Shown: positions 12,183 through 21,147 of the stretch, piece after piece
Layout: the number at the start of each line of letters is the position of its first letter
Numbering within the stretch: the stretch's first letter is position 1
Source of the DNA: Pseudomonadota bacterium
Lineage (GTDB): Bacteria; Pseudomonadota; Alphaproteobacteria; Rhizobiales; Beijerinckiaceae
DNA length: 64,000 nucleotides
Reading direction: 5' to 3'
Assembly: GCA_023450615.1 (NCBI GenBank)
Contig: JAEXGT010000084.1
Coordinates: 54,385 to 118,384, forward strand
Position numbers and translations under genes: made by a program
The notes under the pieces: generated by a model
Told to the model about the DNA's origin: nothing
What the model saw: the letters and a program-made list of their open reading frames with translations, nothing else
Databases searched by the model: none

Positions 12183-14891
12183 TTACCGCCCCTTGCGGCC
12201 ACCCTTGTATTTCGGCTTCTGTCCCGCGAACCCCTGCGTCGAACGGCCTGTCGGACGTTCGCGATAGTTCAGCGGAATCTCGCGGTCCGTGCCGGGCCCC
12301 ATTTCGTCGAGGCCGGGCTTGCGGATGCGTGTGCCTTCGTCCGAGCGGCCCTTGCCGAGGGGGCCATAAGCTTCGGAATCCTCATCACCCTCGCTCGCGC
12401 CCTCCGCTGAAGCGGGAAGGCCCTTCGGGGGCAGGTTGGCGTTGCGCCCGTATTTGCGCGATCCGCCGTATTTGCCTGCTTCCTTCTCCACATCGGCCTG
12501 ACGGGCCATCGGATCGTCGCTGATGGCAAGCTCGGTTGCCTGAAGGCGCTTGAGCTCGTCGCGCAGGCGCGCGGCCTCTTCGAATTCGAGGTTCGCGGCG
12601 GCTTCGCGCATGCGCTTTTCCATATCCGCAATGACCGCTTTGAGGTTGTGGCCGACGGTCTTGTCGGCGAGGCCCGTATCGACGGAAACGTGATCGCGCT
12701 CGTAGACGCTCTCCAGAATATCCGCGATGTTCTTCTTCACGCTTTGCGGCGTGATGCCATGCTCGGCGTTGTAGGCAAGTTGCTTCTCGCGGCGGCGGTT
12801 CGTCTCCGCGATGGCGCGCTCCATGGAGCCGGTGATCTTGTCGGCGTAGAGGATCGCCTTGCCTTCCACGTTACGCGCCGCGCGGCCGATGGTCTGCACG
12901 AGCGACGTCTCGGAGCGCAGGAAGCCTTCCTTGTCCGCATCGAGAATGGCGACGAGCGCGCATTCCGGAATGTCGAGACCTTCGCGCAGCAGATTGATGC
13001 CGATCAGCACGTCGAAGGCGCCGAGGCGCAGATCGCGGATGATCTCGATGCGTTCCAGCGTGTCGATGTCCGAGTGCATGTAGCGCACGCGGATGCCGTT
13101 CTCGTGCATGTATTCAGTAAGGTCTTCGGCCATGCGTTTCGTGAGCGTGGTCACGAGCGTGCGATAGCCTTGCGCGGATAGCTCCTTTACCTCGTGCACG
13201 AGATCGTCGACCTGCGAGCGCGCCGGACGGATCTCGACGATCGGGTCTACAAGACCCGTAGGGCGAATGACCTGCTCCACGAACACGCCGCCGGTCTGCT
13301 CCATCTCCCACTTGGCGGGCGTCGCCGATACATGGATCGATTGCGGGCGCATGGCGTCCCATTCCTCGAAACGCAGCGGACGGTTGTCGAGGCATGAGGG
13401 TAGACGGAAACCATATTCCGCGAGCGTCGCCTTTCGGCGGAAGTCGCCGCGATACATGCCGCCGATTTGCGGTACGGTCACGTGGCTCTCGTCGGTAAAG
13501 ACGAGGGCGTTGTCAGGCAGATATTCGAACAGGGTTGGTGGGGGCTCGCCGGGTTTGCGGCCGGTCAGATAGCGTGAATAGTTCTCGATGCCGTTGCAGA
13601 CGCCGGTCGCTTCGATCATCTCGAGGTCGAACTGCGTACGTTGCTCCAGCCGCTGCGCTTCGAGCAGGCGTCCCATGCGGGCGAGTTCCTGCAAACGGTG
13701 CTGCAACTCGTCCTGAATGCCCTTCACGGCCTGCTGCAACGTGGGGCGCGGCGTCACATAGTGCGAGTTCGCGTAGACCTTCACGAATTGCAGGTCGTTG
13801 GTCTTCTTGCCGGTGAGCGGATCGAACTCGACGATACTCTCGATCTCGTCGCCGAAGAGACCGATGCGCCAGGCGCGATCCTCCAAGTGGGCCGGGAACA
13901 GTTCGATCACATCGCCGCGCACGCGGAACGTGCCGCGGGCGAAATCGCTCTGGATGCGCTTGTACTGCAACGCCACCAGATCCGCGATGAGTTGGCGTTG
14001 CTCGATCCTCTCGCCGACCTTCACGGAGAAGGTCATGGCCGTATAGGTTTCGACCGAACCGATACCGTAGATGCACGACACGGAGGCGACGATGATCACG
14101 TCGTCGCGCTCCAGCAGTGCACGGGTCGCCGAGTGGCGCATGCGGTCGATCTGCTCGTTGATGGAGCTTTCCTTCTCGATGAAGGTGTCCGAGCGCGGCA
14201 CGTAGGCTTCGGGCTGGTAATAGTCGTAATACGAGACGAAGTATTCCACCGCGTTGTCGGGGAAGAACGACTTGAACTCGCCGTAGAGCTGCGCGGCAAG
14301 CGTCTTGTTCGGCGCGAGGATGAGGGCGGGGCGCTGCGTTTCCTCGATCACCTTGGCCATGGTGAAGGTCTTGCCCGAACCCGTGACGCCGAGCAGCACT
14401 TGGTCGCGCTCCTGCCGGCGCACGCCATCCACGAGTTCGCGGATCGCATTGGGCTGGTCCCCGGAAGGCGTGAAATCGGATTTGATCTTGAATGGAATCC
14501 CGCCTTCCGACTTCTCGGGACGGGGCGGGCGGTGCGGCACCCAGGCCTTGCCGTTCTTAAAGCGCGGGTCGCCTTCCGTGAGCAGCTTCGAGAGCGCATC
14601 GACCGTGGCCGAGAAGCCGGATTCCGTTGTCAGGTCACCCAATTCGTTCGCCACATCAGGCCCGTCGTCGGGTCCCTTCAGGCCAAGTTTCTTGGCCAGC
14701 GCCGGATCGACATCCGTGATGTCGCCGTGGATGAAGGTTTCCTGCGCGCGCTCGGCAAAGCCCTCGGCGGCTTCCCGCTCCCGGTTGACCGCCGGATTGA
14801 GAAGCTCGGCCAGATGAGGGGCGAGCGGCTTCAGCTCAGGCTTAGAGGCTTTCCCGGTGGAGAGCTTGGGCTTTTTGGGTGATTTGGCCAT
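12183..14891 (-). CDS. uvrB: Excinuclease ABC subunit B
   Basis: 902 residues, cytosolic. UvrB is the DNA-damage-verifying helicase-like subunit of nucleotide excision repair. Visible motifs: GVTGSGKTFTMAKVI (Walker A), YYDYYQPEAYVP in the beta-hairpin region, LVFTDESHVTVPQ (DEAD-type box), TLTKRMAEDLTEYM, GINLLREGLDIPE and QTIGRAARN (helicase motifs), and a UVR domain (MEKRMREAAANLEFEEAARLRDELKRL) that binds UvrC. It is longer than the usual 670 residues because of about 130 extra N-terminal residues and a Gly/Lys-rich tail. MAKSPKK at 14891 is chosen over 14909; no clear ribosome site is seen, so a leaderless message is possible. Confidence 0.95.
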   Translation of the reverse strand: MAKSPKKPKLSTGKASKPELKPLAPHLAELLNPAVNREREAAEGFAERAQETFIHGDITDVDPALAKKLGLKGPDDGPDVANELGDLTTESGFSATVDALSKLLTEGDPRFKNGKAWVPHRPPRPEKSEGGIPFKIKSDFTPSGDQPNAIRELVDGVRRQERDQVLLGVTGSGKTFTMAKVIEETQRPALILAPNKTLAAQLYGEFKSFFPDNAVEYFVSYYDYYQPEAYVPRSDTFIEKESSINEQIDRMRHSATRALLERDDVIIVASVSCIYGIGSVETYTAMTFSVKVGERIEQRQLIADLVALQYKRIQSDFARGTFRVRGDVIELFPAHLEDRAWRIGLFGDEIESIVEFDPLTGKKTNDLQFVKVYANSHYVTPRPTLQQAVKGIQDELQHRLQELARMGRLLEAQRLEQRTQFDLEMIEATGVCNGIENYSRYLTGRKPGEPPPTLFEYLPDNALVFTDESHVTVPQIGGMYRGDFRRKATLAEYGFRLPSCLDNRPLRFEEWDAMRPQSIHVSATPAKWEMEQTGGVFVEQVIRPTGLVDPIVEIRPARSQVDDLVHEVKELSAQGYRTLVTTLTKRMAEDLTEYMHENGIRVRYMHSDIDTLERIEIIRDLRLGAFDVLIGINLLREGLDIPECALVAILDADKEGFLRSETSLVQTIGRAARNVEGKAILYADKITGSMERAIAETNRRREKQLAYNAEHGITPQSVKKNIADILESVYERDHVSVDTGLADKTVGHNLKAVIADMEKRMREAAANLEFEEAARLRDELKRLQATELAISDDPMARQADVEKEAGKYGGSRKYGRNANLPPKGLPASAEGASEGDEDSEAYGPLGKGRSDEGTRIRKPGLDEMGPGTDREIPLNYRERPTGRSTQGFAGQKPKYKGGRKGR

Positions 14892-14892
14892 A

Positions 14893-14907
14893 GAACGAAT
14901 ATGGTAC
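14893..14907 (-). promoter_or_regulatory. Imperfect LexA box at the uvrB start
   Basis: GAAC-GAATATG-GTAC differs from GAAC-N7-GAAC by one base and closely resembles the box at 2111. It touches the start codon, which would suit a leaderless transcript with the box over the -10 region. Confidence 0.4.
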
Positions 14908-15050
14908 AAAAGTGCGAGGATTAAAAGAGCGAGGCTCTTCCGATGGCTGGCTCGCCGGTATCCTTTCGACGGGCCTTGCTCTTAACGCATCAGTCGCCGG
15001 ATATTTCGGTTGCCTCGCCGGTTTTCCGCTCATGCCAGCCCTTAATCATA

Positions 15051-16106
15051 TCACCCTGCGTGTTTTTCCTTCTTTCGGGTGCCTCCCCGCACAGCTTTTA
15101 CCAGCGGCACGGCAATGTAGTGAGTGAGCGGGATCAGAACGGCTCCGAGCGCGAGGCCAAAGAGGCCTGAGCCTATGGCCGTCACCAACCACTCCACTGC
15201 CCCACTCAAAACCGGCGCCGCATGGGCGGCTGCGGCTGCGATGTCATGGATTGCGTGGCCGAGTCCTGCGAAGCCGTAACCCTCAAGTCCATGAATGATG
15301 ATGCCACCGCCGACCCAGACCATCGCGGCGGTGCCGACGATGCCGAGTAGGCGCAGCAGTGCCGGCATCGCGCGCACGAGGCCTCGTCCGAAGCCGCGCG
15401 TAAGCGGCGCGAGAACCTTGTCTGTGGTCAGGGGTGCGCTTTGCGCATTCCGGCGAACGAGGCTGGAAAGCGGGCGTTCATTGGCAGCCAGCGCCACGCC
15501 TGCATCGTCCGCTTTCACGATCAGCGCGACGCCGCCATAGACGAGCGCCGTGATGCCGACGCCCACGGCTGCGAGCACGAAGGCCTGCATATAGGTCGAT
15601 GACTCGGACACCGTGCCGAGCGTGATCGCCATGATTTCAGCCGACAGGATGAAGTCGGTCTTGATCGCGCTCGTGACCTTTTCATCCTCGAGGTTTTGCG
15701 CGCTCTGCACCGCTTGGCTCAACTGCGTTTCGTGCTCATGCGCGCCGTGAGGAAAGAGGGCCTCAAACACCTTTTCGGAACCTTCGTAGCAAAGATAGGC
15801 GCCGCCGATCATGAGCAACGGCGTGATCGCCCAGGGGGCGAAAAAGCTCAAGAGCAAAGCTGCCGGCAGAAGATAGATCAGCTTATTCTTGAGCGATCCC
15901 AAAGCGATCTTGCCGACGATCGGCAGCTCGCGAGAGGCCGCGAAACCCACGACATAGCGCGGCGTGACGGCGGCATCGTCGATCACCACGCCCGCAGCCT
16001 TCGCGCCCGCTTTCGCTGCCTGCGCTCCTACATCGTCGAGGGACGCAGCGGCTACCTTGGCCAAACCTGCGATATCGTCCAAAAGAGCGATCAGGCCGAT
16101 GCTCAT
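15051..16106 (-). CDS. DUF808 (YedI-type) inner-membrane protein
   Basis: 351 residues, multi-pass membrane protein. The N terminus SIGLIALLDDIAGLAKVAAASLDDV and YVVGFAASRELPIVGKIALGSLKNK are conserved in DUF808, followed by several hydrophobic helices (IYLLPAALLLSFFAPWAITPLLMIG, VLAAVGVGITALVYGGVALIV, LLGIVGTAAMVWVGGGIIIHG and one near residue 320). A cytosolic Lys/Arg-rich tail ends the chain. The function is unknown; YedI in E. coli is likewise uncharacterised. A single gene with no partner nearby. Confidence 0.88.
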   Translation of the reverse strand: MSIGLIALLDDIAGLAKVAAASLDDVGAQAAKAGAKAAGVVIDDAAVTPRYVVGFAASRELPIVGKIALGSLKNKLIYLLPAALLLSFFAPWAITPLLMIGGAYLCYEGSEKVFEALFPHGAHEHETQLSQAVQSAQNLEDEKVTSAIKTDFILSAEIMAITLGTVSESSTYMQAFVLAAVGVGITALVYGGVALIVKADDAGVALAANERPLSSLVRRNAQSAPLTTDKVLAPLTRGFGRGLVRAMPALLRLLGIVGTAAMVWVGGGIIIHGLEGYGFAGLGHAIHDIAAAAAHAAPVLSGAVEWLVTAIGSGLFGLALGAVLIPLTHYIAVPLVKAVRGGTRKKEKHAG

Positions 16107-16225
16107 GCGGTCTCCTGTTTAAGAGGCGCTCCCGAAATGGAACAGGATGGGGCAAGAGCCAAGCTGTTCCTCACAGGTGCAACAACGCCTGAGGCGCCGT
16201 TTCGGTGCAAGGGCCTATGAATGCA

Positions 16226-17038
16226 TCAGGCCTTCGCCGCTTTCAACGAGAAGGACAACGGGACCGGCACCGATCCGTCGGGAAGCCGGAACAGGCCCTG
16301 GCCTGCCGGCACCATCATGGGAAAGAGCTTGTAGGGCAGGACTTCGTGCTCGTGCAGGAATTCGAGGCGCAGGCCCGCATCGATCAGTCCGCCGATCACA
16401 TCCGAGAGCGGGTGAAGCCAGTTGTAGTCCTTGACCGCTTCCTTGTGAGCATCGCCCGTATAAGATTGCGATGCTTCGAAGGCATCCGGCTTGTCCATGG
16501 GCGTGCGCCAGCCATAGGTCGGCTCCAGGCGGCCATCGCGCTGCTCGAGAACCTGTGCAGATGGGTGTGAGTCGAGGAAATAGAAAGTGCCGCCTGGCGC
16601 CAGCATATCCGCGACGACCTTTGCCCAGCGTTTCACGTCGGGAAGCCAGCAAATCGTGCCCCAGGTCGAAAAGACCATGTCGAAATGGCCGTCGATGACT
16701 TGTCGCGCATCATAGACATCGGCCTCCACGAAGGTGGCGGGGAGGCTGGCCTTTTGCGCGAGTTCGCGTGCACCCTCGACAGCGACACGTGAAAAATCCA
16801 GGCCGGTGACGATGGCGCCGCGGCGCGCGAGGGAGAGCGTGTCCAGGCCGAAATGGCATTGCAGGTGTAAAAGCCGCTTGCCCTTCACATCGCCGATTTC
16901 GGATGCCTCGATGGAATAGAGCTTGTCTTCTCCAGCGAGGAAGCCGTCGACATTGTAAAAACCCGTAGCATCGCGAATATGCATCGCCGCCCGGTTGTTC
17001 CAGTTCGATAGGTTGGCTTGCTGCCAGGGTGCCGCCAT
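16226..17038 (-). CDS. Class I SAM-dependent methyltransferase
   Basis: 270 residues. RLLHLQCHFGLDTLSLARRGA is motif I, with the usual Gly-x-Gly partly replaced (LQCHFGLD), ATFVEADVYDA is motif II/III, and FDMVFSTWGTICWLPDVKRWAKVVADMLAPGGTFYFLDSHP covers motifs IV and V. This subfamily is common in Actinobacteria and Alphaproteobacteria; the substrate is unknown. The ATG at 17038 has AGAGACC upstream. The gene stands alone. Confidence 0.82.
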   Translation of the reverse strand: MAAPWQQANLSNWNNRAAMHIRDATGFYNVDGFLAGEDKLYSIEASEIGDVKGKRLLHLQCHFGLDTLSLARRGAIVTGLDFSRVAVEGARELAQKASLPATFVEADVYDARQVIDGHFDMVFSTWGTICWLPDVKRWAKVVADMLAPGGTFYFLDSHPSAQVLEQRDGRLEPTYGWRTPMDKPDAFEASQSYTGDAHKEAVKDYNWLHPLSDVIGGLIDAGLRLEFLHEHEVLPYKLFPMMVPAGQGLFRLPDGSVPVPLSFSLKAAKA

Positions 17039-17211
17039 CAGGTCTCTCCAGGGTAACTTTGTTTCCTGATCTCCTTGCTTAAGGCAATCGCGACGGCGTG
17101 TAAAATCGACCCATGAGGAAATGGCCGCCGCGAAGCAGAGGGCTTCGGCGGAAGCTGTCGAGGATGAGATTGGATGCGGGTTGTCGGAAATGCGCGGAAG
17201 CGCCCGAAGGT

Positions 17212-17430
17212 TCAGGCGGTAAAGACCGTTGGCCCCTTCAAGTAGAGTTCGACGCGATCAAGCTCGACCTTGGTGTCGGGCGCCTCGTCCTGACGAGCCG
17301 GGAGAACAGAGGGGCGATGTTCAGGCGCAGCGAGGCCGCGCGCCTCTTTATTGAGACCATCGTGGGAGGGATGCAGCATCTTGTTCTGCATATCCTCTTC
17401 TCGGCTATCTTCCGGACTGCGCGCACACAT
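17212..17430 (-). CDS. Small hypothetical hydrophilic protein
   Basis: 72 residues, charged, without a signal peptide. A perfect AAGGAGG eight bases before the ATG at 17430 is the main reason to accept it; the frame extends to 17520 without support. The C-terminal part EVELDRVELYLKGPTVF-like segment suggests two short strands. No family recognised and no clear promoter motif. Confidence 0.5.
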   Translation of the reverse strand: MCARSPEDSREEDMQNKMLHPSHDGLNKEARGLAAPEHRPSVLPARQDEAPDTKVELDRVELYLKGPTVFTA

Positions 17431-17583
17431 GGCGTCCTCCTTCAGTAGACATAGGGAGTGTTTGCCCATTCCATGTCGCAAATAGGGCACCGTTGCCGCA
17501 TTTGGGGTGTCCGAAGGCACCTTTGGACAGGGTGCGATATGACGATCACGTGATGTTCGGGGAAGCGAACCTGACAGGCCGCA

Positions 17584-17973
17584 TCAGGTGCAGCTGCGCC
17601 CCATGGTGTTGAGGCCTTCGTCCAGAAGGTCGGCGAGGTTCGGGATGCCGATGAGCCAATCTGCCGTGGAGAGAGAGCTTGCCTCTTCGCGCTCGCGGGC
17701 AAGGCGCACGGCGTCGCCCCACTCTTCCGGTTCCATGTCGCCGCGGCCGATATAAACGAGAGCGATCAGATCGGCCCGCTCATCATCGTTGAGGCCTGCG
17801 ATCACGTCCCTCAACTCATCTTCGGTAGCGTCGTCCGGTGAGGCGGTAAGAGCATCGACAGCGCCATCGTCGGTCGGGTTGGAGCCCGAGGCCGGATCGG
17901 TCTGCCCTTCTTTCACGTCAATGGCTCTAACTCTGAGAATGAGTTCGCAGACCTTGTCGAGCGCGATATCCAT
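17584..17973 (-). CDS. DUF3775 domain protein
   Basis: 129 residues, acidic. The start MDIALDKVCELILRVRAIDVKEG and the segment DELRDVIAGLNDDERADLIALVYIGRGDMEPEEWGDAVRLARER fit DUF3775 as I remember it; that family has no known function. A stretch rich in Asp, Ala and Ser links the two halves. ATG 17973 has AGAGGA upstream; the frame continues to 18105 without support. No neighbour suggests a role. Confidence 0.75.
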   Translation of the reverse strand: MDIALDKVCELILRVRAIDVKEGQTDPASGSNPTDDGAVDALTASPDDATEDELRDVIAGLNDDERADLIALVYIGRGDMEPEEWGDAVRLAREREEASSLSTADWLIGIPNLADLLDEGLNTMGRSCT

Positions 17974-18186
17974 TGAAATCCTCTTGAGACGATCTTTGCT
18001 GAATTCTGTGACGGGAAAACCCCTGAGACGGCTTTCGGTTCGGCGATGGCCAAGCTTTCCTTGCCGGCTTGCTATTGAAGGCAAGGTATAAAGGGATGAA
18101 ATCACACGCCCTTCGGGCGGGCCGTCTTGTCACGACGGATCGGATAATATTTCATGGTTGCGGAATGACGCTCCAAGGAGAGAGCT

Positions 18187-18939
18187 GTGAGTTGCAGAGC
18201 AAATAGCCTGAAGGCGCTTCTTGCCCTGATGATACTCGCCGTCGGATTGGCAGGCCCTGCGCTGGCACAGTCTGGGCGCCTGGCTCCGTCGCAACCGGGT
18301 ACGGATGTCTATATCCTGTCCTTCGGCTTATGGGGGCCTCAGAGCGTATTCGAGAGCGAGGCCAAGGGCGCGGCCCGCGTGCTCGGCACAAGCTTAAAAA
18401 CGAAGAACCGCACCATCGTCGGTTACAACACCAAGCGAAGCGTGGGCGCTACGCCGCAGATCATCCGCAAGGCGGTGCAATCCGTCAGTCAGGTGATCGA
18501 TCCCGATGACGTGCTGGTATTCTTCCTGACATCGCATGGCAGCACCGATGGCGCGGCCATCGTCGCCAAGGACGATCACATGGTGATCACGCCTGACAAC
18601 GTGCAGCGCCTTCTGCAGGAGAGCGGGGCGCGTTATCGCGTCGTGATCGTCTCTGCCTGCTATTCCGGTGTTTTCGCGAAGCTCGCCGATGAGCGTACGC
18701 TCGTCATCACGGCGGCGTCCGCCGACAGATCATCGTTCGGTTGCCGCGATGGCGCGACCTGGACCTATTTCGGCGATGCGTTCTTCAATAAGGCCATGCG
18801 TAGAGAAAGCCGCCTGGATGTGGCCTTTCAGAAGGCCCGGGCGCTTGTCACGCAACGTGAGCAGCGTGAAGGCTTCGATGCATCCAATCCGCAAATCGCA
18901 GGCGGTTCGGAGGTTCTGGCGCGTCTCAGTGGACGCTGA
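18187..18939 (+). CDS. Secreted C13 (legumain/caspase-clan) peptidase-like protein
   Basis: 250 residues. It starts with GTG after AAGGAG. A signal peptide (LLALMILAVGLAGPALA) precedes the mature part. DDVLVFFLTSHGST (H117) and YRVVIVSACYSG (C158) give the His-Cys dyad of clan CD proteases, each at the end of a hydrophobic strand as the fold requires. The segment ITAASADRSSFGC lies downstream as in C13 members. It is therefore predicted to be an active cysteine protease in the periplasm or outside; the substrate is unknown. The gene stands alone on the plus strand. Confidence 0.8.
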   Translation: MSCRANSLKALLALMILAVGLAGPALAQSGRLAPSQPGTDVYILSFGLWGPQSVFESEAKGAARVLGTSLKTKNRTIVGYNTKRSVGATPQIIRKAVQSVSQVIDPDDVLVFFLTSHGSTDGAAIVAKDDHMVITPDNVQRLLQESGARYRVVIVSACYSGVFAKLADERTLVITAASADRSSFGCRDGATWTYFGDAFFNKAMRRESRLDVAFQKARALVTQREQREGFDASNPQIAGGSEVLARLSGR

Positions 18940-19027
18940 GCGGCTTTTGCCTGTGGCCTTCGATCACTTGACATGCAGTTTAAGGAGAATAGGGCAGGGG
19001 CGCATTTCCTCAGCCTCATGAACCCAC

Positions 19028-19369
19028 ATGAACCCGCATACCGCGCCAATCCTTCTGCTGATCGCCTCGAACGTCTTCATGACCTTCGCTTGGTACGGCC
19101 ACCTGAAATTCAAGACTTCGCCGCTCTGGCTGGCCGTCATGGCGTCCTGGGGCATCGCCTTCGTCGAGTACTGGTTCGCGGTTCCGGCCAACCGCATCGG
19201 CTCTGCCGTCTATTCGGCGGCCGAGCTGAAAACCATGCAGGAGGTCATCACATTGGTGGTCTTCGCAGGCTTCTCGGTTCTCTACCTGAAAGAGCCCCTG
19301 GGCTGGAACCACCTGATCGGCTTCGTGCTGATCGCGTCGGGGGCCGCCTTCATCTTTCAGGGGCGCTGA
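19028..19369 (+). CDS. DMT-superfamily small membrane protein (DUF486)
   Basis: 113 residues with four hydrophobic helices (TAPILLLIASNVFMTFAWYG, WLAVMASWGIAFVEYWFAVPA, VITLVVFAGFSVLYLKEP, LIGFVLIASGAAFIFQG). SWGIAFVEYWFAVPANRIG is the DUF486 hallmark; these are four-helix relatives of small drug/metabolite transporters. It is followed 9 bases later by another four-helix protein and may form a pair with it. No clear ribosome site is seen before the ATG at 19028. Confidence 0.85.
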   Translation: MNPHTAPILLLIASNVFMTFAWYGHLKFKTSPLWLAVMASWGIAFVEYWFAVPANRIGSAVYSAAELKTMQEVITLVVFAGFSVLYLKEPLGWNHLIGFVLIASGAAFIFQGR

Positions 19370-19378
19370 ACCGCGAAG

Positions 19379-19699
19379 ATGGCGTTTCTCGTCTACGCCC
19401 TCGCAGCCTTGGCCGAGATTGCGGGATGCTTCTCGTTCTGGGCGTGGCTGCGCCTGGGCAAGTCGCCCCTATGGCTTGTGCCGGGGGTAGGGTCTCTGGT
19501 TCTCTTCGCGTATCTGCTGACCCTAGTCCCGAGCGATGCCGCCGGGCGCGCCTATGCGGCCTATGGCGGCATCTACATCATCGCCTCAATCCTGTGGCTC
19601 TGGATCGTCGAGGGCGCACGACCCGATAGATGGGATGTGGCCGGCGGCGCGATCTGCCTTGCGGGCGCGGCCGTCATTCTCTTCGGGCCGCGCGCCTGA
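19379..19699 (+). CDS. YnfA family (UPF0060) membrane protein
   Basis: 106 residues, four predicted helices. AALAEIAGCFSFWAWLRLGKSPLWLVPG, GRAYAAYGGIYIIASILWLWIVEGARPDRWD and GGAICLAGAAVILFGPRA are the family signature. YnfA has been proposed as a small multidrug-resistance-type exporter; homodimer or heteromer formation is typical for such four-helix proteins. It lies 9 bases after the DUF486 gene and probably shares its transcript. It converges with the sugar dehydrogenase gene 6 bases on. Confidence 0.88.
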   Translation: MAFLVYALAALAEIAGCFSFWAWLRLGKSPLWLVPGVGSLVLFAYLLTLVPSDAAGRAYAAYGGIYIIASILWLWIVEGARPDRWDVAGGAICLAGAAVILFGPRA

Positions 19700-19705
19700 G
19701 GCAGC

Positions 19706-20842
19706 TTATGTCGCAGGCTTCATGCGCAGAATGCGGCCTCGCGGAGAATCCGTGACAATATAGACCAAGCCATCGGGGCCCTGCCGCACATCGCGAATGC
19801 GCTCGCCGAGGTTTTGCAGCATGCGCTCCTCGCCGGTCACCTTGTTGCCGTTGGTTTCCAGACGGGAGACGAGCCTTCCCGCAAGCGCGCCGACGAGGAT
19901 GCTGCCGCGCCACGCGGGGAACTTGTCGCCTGTATAAAAGGCCATGCCGGAGGGCGCGATGGATGGATCCCAGTAATAGACCGGCTGCTCCATTCCGGGT
20001 TTCTTTGTGCCTTCGCCGATCTTCATGCCTGAATAATGCACGCCATAGGAAATCACGGGCCAGCCGTAGTTCTTGCCCTTCTGCGGAATGTTGACCTCGT
20101 CGCCCCCGCGCGCACCGTGCTCGACGACCCAAAGTTCGCCAGTGGCCGGATTAAGGGCTGCCGATTGCACATTGCGATGGCCGGACGACCAGATCTCCGG
20201 GCGCGCATCCTCGCGGTTGAGGAAGGGATTGTCGGATGCCGCCCCGCCGCTGGGCTTGATGCGGACGATCTTGCCGAGATGGTTGTTGAGGCTTTGAGCC
20301 TGATCGCGCAAGTCGTTGCGCTCGCCGAGCGTCACGAACAGATTGCCATCACGGGCAAAGACCAGGCGCGATCCGAAATGGTGAGTGCCCGCATAGGACG
20401 GGTCTTGGCGGAAGATCACCTCGGTGCCTTCTAGTGCTGTTCCGTCCTCGCTGAGACGTCCGCGCGCCACGCTCGTGCCGTTGCGGCCCTCGCCGCGATC
20501 TTCGGCGAAGCTCAAGTAAACGAGGCGGCTCTGCGCGAAGCCGGGATCAAGCGCCACATCGAGAAGTCCGCCCTGGCCGCGGGCCGAGATGCGGGGAAGC
20601 CCCTTGATCGGCTCGGAGAGCTTGCCATCCGCGTCCACGATGCGCAGGCGTCCCGGCCGTTCGGTCACCAGCATGCGGTTGTCGGGAAGGAAGGCGAGGC
20701 TCCAGGGATTTTGAAGATTGCGGGCGACCGTTTCGACGATCACTTCGACCTTGTCGGTGCGAAGGCGCTGCGTGTCCTGAGCCAAGGCAGCCGATGCGGC
20801 AAGAGATAAGGCGCAGGCGAGGACAAGGCGAAGTTTGGACAT
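19706..20842 (-). CDS. PQQ-dependent sugar dehydrogenase, soluble (YliI/Asd type)
   Basis: 378 residues. The signal peptide ends ALAQ, so the protein is periplasmic. The beta-propeller blades carry the family motifs NPWSLAFLPDNRMLVTERPGRLRI, GQGGLLDVALDPGF, LVYLSFAEDR, NLFVTLGERNDLRDQAQSLNNHLGKIVRI, PEIWSSGHRNVQSAALNP and LWVVEHGARGGDEVN. Such enzymes oxidise aldose sugars with PQQ and Ca2+. PQQ itself must be made or taken up elsewhere; no pqq gene is in the window. A single gene, ending almost against the YnfA gene. Confidence 0.9.
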   Translation of the reverse strand: MSKLRLVLACALSLAASAALAQDTQRLRTDKVEVIVETVARNLQNPWSLAFLPDNRMLVTERPGRLRIVDADGKLSEPIKGLPRISARGQGGLLDVALDPGFAQSRLVYLSFAEDRGEGRNGTSVARGRLSEDGTALEGTEVIFRQDPSYAGTHHFGSRLVFARDGNLFVTLGERNDLRDQAQSLNNHLGKIVRIKPSGGAASDNPFLNREDARPEIWSSGHRNVQSAALNPATGELWVVEHGARGGDEVNIPQKGKNYGWPVISYGVHYSGMKIGEGTKKPGMEQPVYYWDPSIAPSGMAFYTGDKFPAWRGSILVGALAGRLVSRLETNGNKVTGEERMLQNLGERIRDVRQGPDGLVYIVTDSPRGRILRMKPAT

Positions 20843-20922
20843 GAACGCTCTCCGTCAATCTTGAGGTCGAAGAGCTAACCTCCCGGCGCGGGGCGTCAAC
20901 CTCGCGGCCATTCACTCACCTG

Positions 20923-21108
20923 TTACCGGATGGAATAGAGGTGGATAGGGTGCGTATCGCGGGCCGACAGGGTCTGGGTAGTGGCCAGGACGGAGAGGGT
21001 GGCAAACCCCATCAGCATGATCAGGGCCAGCGAGCAGCGGGTCTGCTGACGCAGATCCAGGCGATGGGCGCGGGATGAGACGCGGTTTCCGGGACGCAGG
21101 GTTTTCAT
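20923..21108 (-). CDS. Small single-helix hypothetical protein, 61 residues
   Basis: MKTLRPGNRVSSRAHR is basic; CSLALIMLMGFATLSVLA is one membrane helix or an uncleaved signal; a short polar tail follows. GGGGAAAA lies just before the ATG. Too short for family recognition. The case for a real gene rests on the EcfG-type promoter at 21148-21172, 40 bases upstream; a CtrA box lies further up at 21220. It could be a membrane-anchored stress micropeptide. Confidence 0.5.
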   Translation of the reverse strand: MKTLRPGNRVSSRAHRLDLRQQTRCSLALIMLMGFATLSVLATTQTLSARDTHPIHLYSIR

Positions 21109-21147
21109 GGCTTTTCCCCATGAGAGACAAGGTGGATTTGGAGAAAA

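Noticed and set aside
13641..14882. 413-codon plus-strand frame across uvrB
   Set aside because: Antisense shadow of uvrB; no ribosome site or domain.
16141..16170. EcfG promoter upstream of the DUF808 gene
   Set aside because: GGAAC is present on the minus strand, but the nearest GTT lies 22 bases away, outside the accepted spacing.
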